DNA from: Betaproteobacteria bacterium
GTDB lineage: Bacteria; Pseudomonadota; Gammaproteobacteria; Burkholderiales; Ga0077523
Reading direction: 5' to 3'
Assembly (NCBI GenBank): GCA_016713305.1
Contig: JADJPK010000002.1
Location: 1-28,352, forward strand
DNA length: 28,352 nt
Shown here: positions 26,479 to 28,352 of the stretch, piece by piece
Layout of the letters: each line of letters begins with the position of its first letter
Position numbering within the stretch: position 1 is the stretch's first letter
The notes under the pieces: model-generated
Seen by the model: the letters and a program-made list of their open reading frames with translations, nothing else
The model's database searches: none
Told to the model about the DNA's origin: nothing
Position numbers and translations under genes: made by a program

Positions 26479-26734
26479 GTAACATATTGGGGGCAATGAA
26501 TTGCAAAAATTGCAGATCGCAGCGACGCAGCCTTGGCCCAAGACACGACGATCATAAATATACAAAATAGCACATCATAAGTGTTATGTCTGTTGCGAGT
26601 TGGCCGACCTATGCTATCATGTTCCGGTCAATTTCCGGAATGACAGCACCTTTTCGCGTCGGGGAGCCGTGGGGTTCCCTGGACGAGTTCGTGAGTCGCA
26701 TTCCTGACCCGACGGTGGGGGCACCGGGAGGACC
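26479..26734. other. AT-richer intergenic region before rfbF
   Basis: About 255 bp whose first half is clearly richer in A and T than the surrounding genes, including TGCAA-AAA-TTGCA (26502-26514). It separates the end of the long operon from the CDP-sugar genes and holds a promoter-like sequence and an inverted repeat, listed separately. No gene is supported. No strong terminator hairpin for the upstream operon was found. Confidence 0.5.
26593..26640 (+). promoter_or_regulatory. Probable promoter with an overlapping inverted repeat before rfbF
   Basis: TTGCGA (26593-26598) and TATCAT (26615-26620) are 16 bases apart, within the AT-richer gap. Immediately after the -10, TTCCGG (26622-26627) and CCGGAA (26635-26640) form a perfect 6-bp inverted repeat around seven bases. 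That covers the expected transcription start, so it could be an operator or a 5' leader hairpin. The distance to the rfbF start is about 100 bp. Confidence 0.4.
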
Positions 26735-27517
26735 ATGGCCAAGAAACCGATCGTCGCCATCCTGGCCGGCGGCATGGGCACGCGCCTGGCCGAAGAGACC
26801 GAGATCCGTCCGAAGCCGATGGTCGAGATCGGCGGGCACCCGATCCTCTGGCACATCATGAAGCACTACGCCCACTTCGGGCATGACGAGTTCGTCATCG
26901 CCCTGGGCTACAAGGGCGAGTACATCAAGCGCTGGATGCGCGACTTCGGCACGCTCGAAGGCGACATGACCGTGCGCACTAACTCGGGCGACGTGCTGAC
27001 CTATACCGACAACCGGCCGAACTGGACGGTGCACCTGGTCGAGACCGGGATGACGACGGGGACCGGCGGTCGCATCAAGCGGCTGCAACCATGGCTGGGC
27101 GACCGCACGTTCATGCTGACGTGGGGCGATGGCCTGTCGGACGTGCCACTGGACCAGCTGCACGACTTCCACCGGGCACACGGCCGGCTGGCCACGCTGA
27201 CCTCGGTGCGCCCGCCCGCCCGCTACGGGCACCTCGAGTTCGAGGGCAACGCCGTCAAGCGCTTCACCGAGAAGCCGCAGACGGCCGAGGGCTGGATCAA
27301 CGGCGCCTTCTTCGTGCTCGAGCCCGGGGTCTTCGACTACATCGACGGCGATCCCGTGATGTTCGAGCAGGCCCCCATGGAGGGCCTGGCGCGCGACGAC
27401 CAGCTGATGGCCTACAAGCACGAGTCGTTCTGGCAGTGCATGGACACGCTGCGCGAGAAGCACATCCTGCAGAAGCTGTGGGATACCGGGCACGCCCCGT
27501 GGAAGTGCTGGGACTGA
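26735..27517 (+). CDS. rfbF: Glucose-1-phosphate cytidylyltransferase
   Basis: Makes CDP-glucose from CTP and glucose-1-phosphate, the first committed step to CDP-linked deoxy- or branched sugars of O-antigens. It has 260 residues, the family length, starting ATG 26735 with GGAGG nearby (GGGAGGACC). The nucleotide-binding signature is AILAGGMGTRLAEETEIRPK followed by PMVEIGG. The family-typical HYAHFGHDEFVIALGYKGEY and VHLVETGMTTGTGGRIKRLQ follow. LTWGDGLSDV carries the metal-binding Asp, and the acceptor-site Lys lies in RFTEKPQ. The closing ARDDQLMAYKHESFWQCMDT and HAPWKCWD are characteristic of RfbF. Intact. It is followed 63 bp later by an NAD-dependent sugar enzyme. No CDP-glucose 4,6-dehydratase of the RfbG type is certain in the window. 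Confidence 0.95.
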   Translation: MAKKPIVAILAGGMGTRLAEETEIRPKPMVEIGGHPILWHIMKHYAHFGHDEFVIALGYKGEYIKRWMRDFGTLEGDMTVRTNSGDVLTYTDNRPNWTVHLVETGMTTGTGGRIKRLQPWLGDRTFMLTWGDGLSDVPLDQLHDFHRAHGRLATLTSVRPPARYGHLEFEGNAVKRFTEKPQTAEGWINGAFFVLEPGVFDYIDGDPVMFEQAPMEGLARDDQLMAYKHESFWQCMDTLREKHILQKLWDTGHAPWKCWD

Positions 27518-27580
27518 ACGCGACCGTGGCCGACTGAACGCCACCAACCACCGACCACCGACCAGGCAGGGTACACGCAC

Positions 27581-28352
27581 ATGAAGGTCTTGCTCACTGG
27601 CCACAAGGGTTATATCGGCTCGGTGCTGACGCCGATGCTGCAGGCGCACGGGCACCAGGTGACGGGTCTGGACACGGACCTGTTCGGCGCCTGCACCTTC
27701 GACGGCGAGCTGGCAAAGGTGCCGGAGATCATTGGCGACGTGCGCGATGTCGACGGCGACGTGCTGAAGGGTTTCGACGCGGTGATCCACCTGGCCAAGC
27801 CTGTCGAACGACCCGCTGGGCGACTACGACCCGTCGCTGACCGACGACATCAACCACCTGGGCTCGGTGCGCCTGGCGAAGCTGGCCAAGCAGGCCCGCG
27901 TGCCGCGCTTCCTGTTCGCCAGCTCGTGCAGCAACTACGGCGGCGGCGGGCAGGACTTCCTGGACGAGAACGCGGCCTTCAACCCGGTGACGCCCTACGG
28001 GGTGTCGAAGGTCGAGGTCGAGCGCGACGTGGCGCCCCTGGCCGACGACGACTTCAGCCCCGTGTTCCTGCGCGCCTCCACCGCCTATGGGCTGTCCCCG
28101 CGCATCCGCTTCGACCTGGTGGTCAACAACCTGACCGCCTGGGCCTTCACCACCGGCGAGGTGCACCTCAAGAGCGACGGCTCGCCGTGGCGGCCGCTGG
28201 TGCACGTCGAGGACATCGCGCGCCTACATCGCGCTGCTGGAGGCCGACCGCTCGCTGGTCCACGGCCGCGCCTTCAACGTCGGCACCACCACCGAGAACT
28301 ACCGCATCCGCGAGGTGGCCGAGATCGTCCACGGCGTGGTGCCCAACTGCGA
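27581..28352 (+). CDS. NAD-dependent sugar epimerase/dehydratase, partial at the window edge
   Basis: Extended short-chain dehydrogenase acting on a nucleotide sugar, probably the CDP-sugar made by the neighbour. ATG 27581 begins MKVLLTGHKGYIGSVLTPML, whose GxxGYIG binds NAD(P). The Asp after beta-2 is in VTGLDTDLF, and GDVRDVDGD then GFDAVIHLA follow. The active site shows the Ser region FLFASSCSNYGGG and the YxxxK of PYGVSKVEVERD. Later come LRASTAYGLSPRIRFDLVVN and the substrate-side WRPLVHVEDIAR. Frame changes near 27800 (HLA to LSNDPLGDYDP) and near 28217 (DIAR to YIALLEAD) are probably indels. The C-terminus lies beyond 28352, and about 257 codons are visible. Relatives next to rfbF and a C-methyltransferase make branched sugars; dehydratase, epimerase or reductase cannot be separated here. 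Confidence 0.8.
   Translation, partial: MKVLLTGHKGYIGSVLTPMLQAHGHQVTGLDTDLFGACTFDGELAKVPEIIGDVRDVDGDVLKGFDAVIHLAKPVERPAGRLRPVADRRHQPPGLGAPGEAGQAGPRAALPVRQLVQQLRRRRAGLPGRERGLQPGDALRGVEGRGRARRGAPGRRRLQPRVPARLHRLWAVPAHPLRPGGQQPDRLGLHHRRGAPQERRLAVAAAGARRGHRAPTSRCWRPTARWSTAAPSTSAPPPRTTASARWPRSSTAWCPTA

Noticed and set aside
27512..27565. GACTGAACGC duplicated 20 bp apart and short ACCACCG repeats between rfbF and the epimerase gene
   Set aside because: Too short and too few for a CRISPR array or mobile-element border; likely chance or small slippage.
26609..27790. 393-codon minus-strand frame
   Set aside because: Antisense to rfbF and the next gene; a His/Val/Gln-rich translation without motifs.

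Overview
The window is a high-GC stretch of a Gram-negative bacterial chromosome devoted mostly to surface polysaccharide synthesis. The Gram-negative assignment rests on an OmpA-type outer-membrane protein, an O-antigen ligase/polymerase-like membrane protein, a GtrA/GtrB pair and a CDP-sugar gene. No ribosomal or other phylogenetic marker is present. The protein style (OmpA with calcium-binding TSP3 repeats, many glycosyltransferases, a small KKxYxKPEL peptide) would suit an uncultured FCB-type or delta-proteobacterium-like lineage, but this is only an impression. Many genes are cut by one- or two-base frame changes that leave conserved protein readable in the next frame. They cluster at both ends (1-4.3 kb, 25.1-28.3 kb), with a few in the middle, and look like assembly or sequencing indels rather than real decay.

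Layout. 1-2.9 kb: a frameshifted TlpA/thioredoxin-like protein (+) meets an OmpA-family protein (-) at a long hairpin terminator. Upstream of ompA on the same strand is a tiny peptide gene (47 aa after removing one G) with a strong ribosome binding site and a terminator. 2.9-4.7 kb: an ABC exporter with fused membrane and ATPase domains (-), ending just before the peptide gene. 4.97-6.8 kb: a glutamine-dependent asparagine-synthase-like amidotransferase (+), divergent from the exporter across a 252-bp region with an operator-like inverted repeat.

7.0-14.9 kb: a glycan module of mixed orientation and visibly lower GC. It holds an O-antigen ligase/polymerase-like protein (-), a PaaK/CapK-like adenylate-forming enzyme (-), a GT2 glycosyltransferase (+), a secreted lectin-like protein (+), a GT4 glycosyltransferase (+) and a SAM methyltransferase (+). 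15.0-16.1 kb: an acyltransferase-3 membrane protein (-).

16.3-26.5 kb: one tightly packed nine-gene operon (+): GT2, GT2, a large cytosolic jelly-roll-like protein of unknown function, GtrA-like flippase, GtrB-like polyprenyl-phosphate glycosyltransferase, GT-C membrane glycosyltransferase, GT4, GT2 and a second PaaK/CapK-like protein. From the third gene on, every junction overlaps. 26.5-28.35 kb: an AT-richer intergenic region with a promoter-like sequence, then glucose-1-phosphate cytidylyltransferase (rfbF) and an NAD-dependent sugar epimerase/dehydratase that runs off the window.

Reading them together: cytosolic GT2/GT4 enzymes build a lipid-linked glycan from NDP-sugars, the CDP-sugar genes supply an unusual hexose, and the amidotransferase, methyltransferase and acyltransferase could decorate it. 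GtrA, GtrB and the GT-C enzyme resemble the three-component system that adds side-branch sugars in the periplasm, and the O-antigen-ligase-like protein would polymerise or ligate the product. No tRNA, rRNA, CRISPR array, insertion sequence or integrase was seen.
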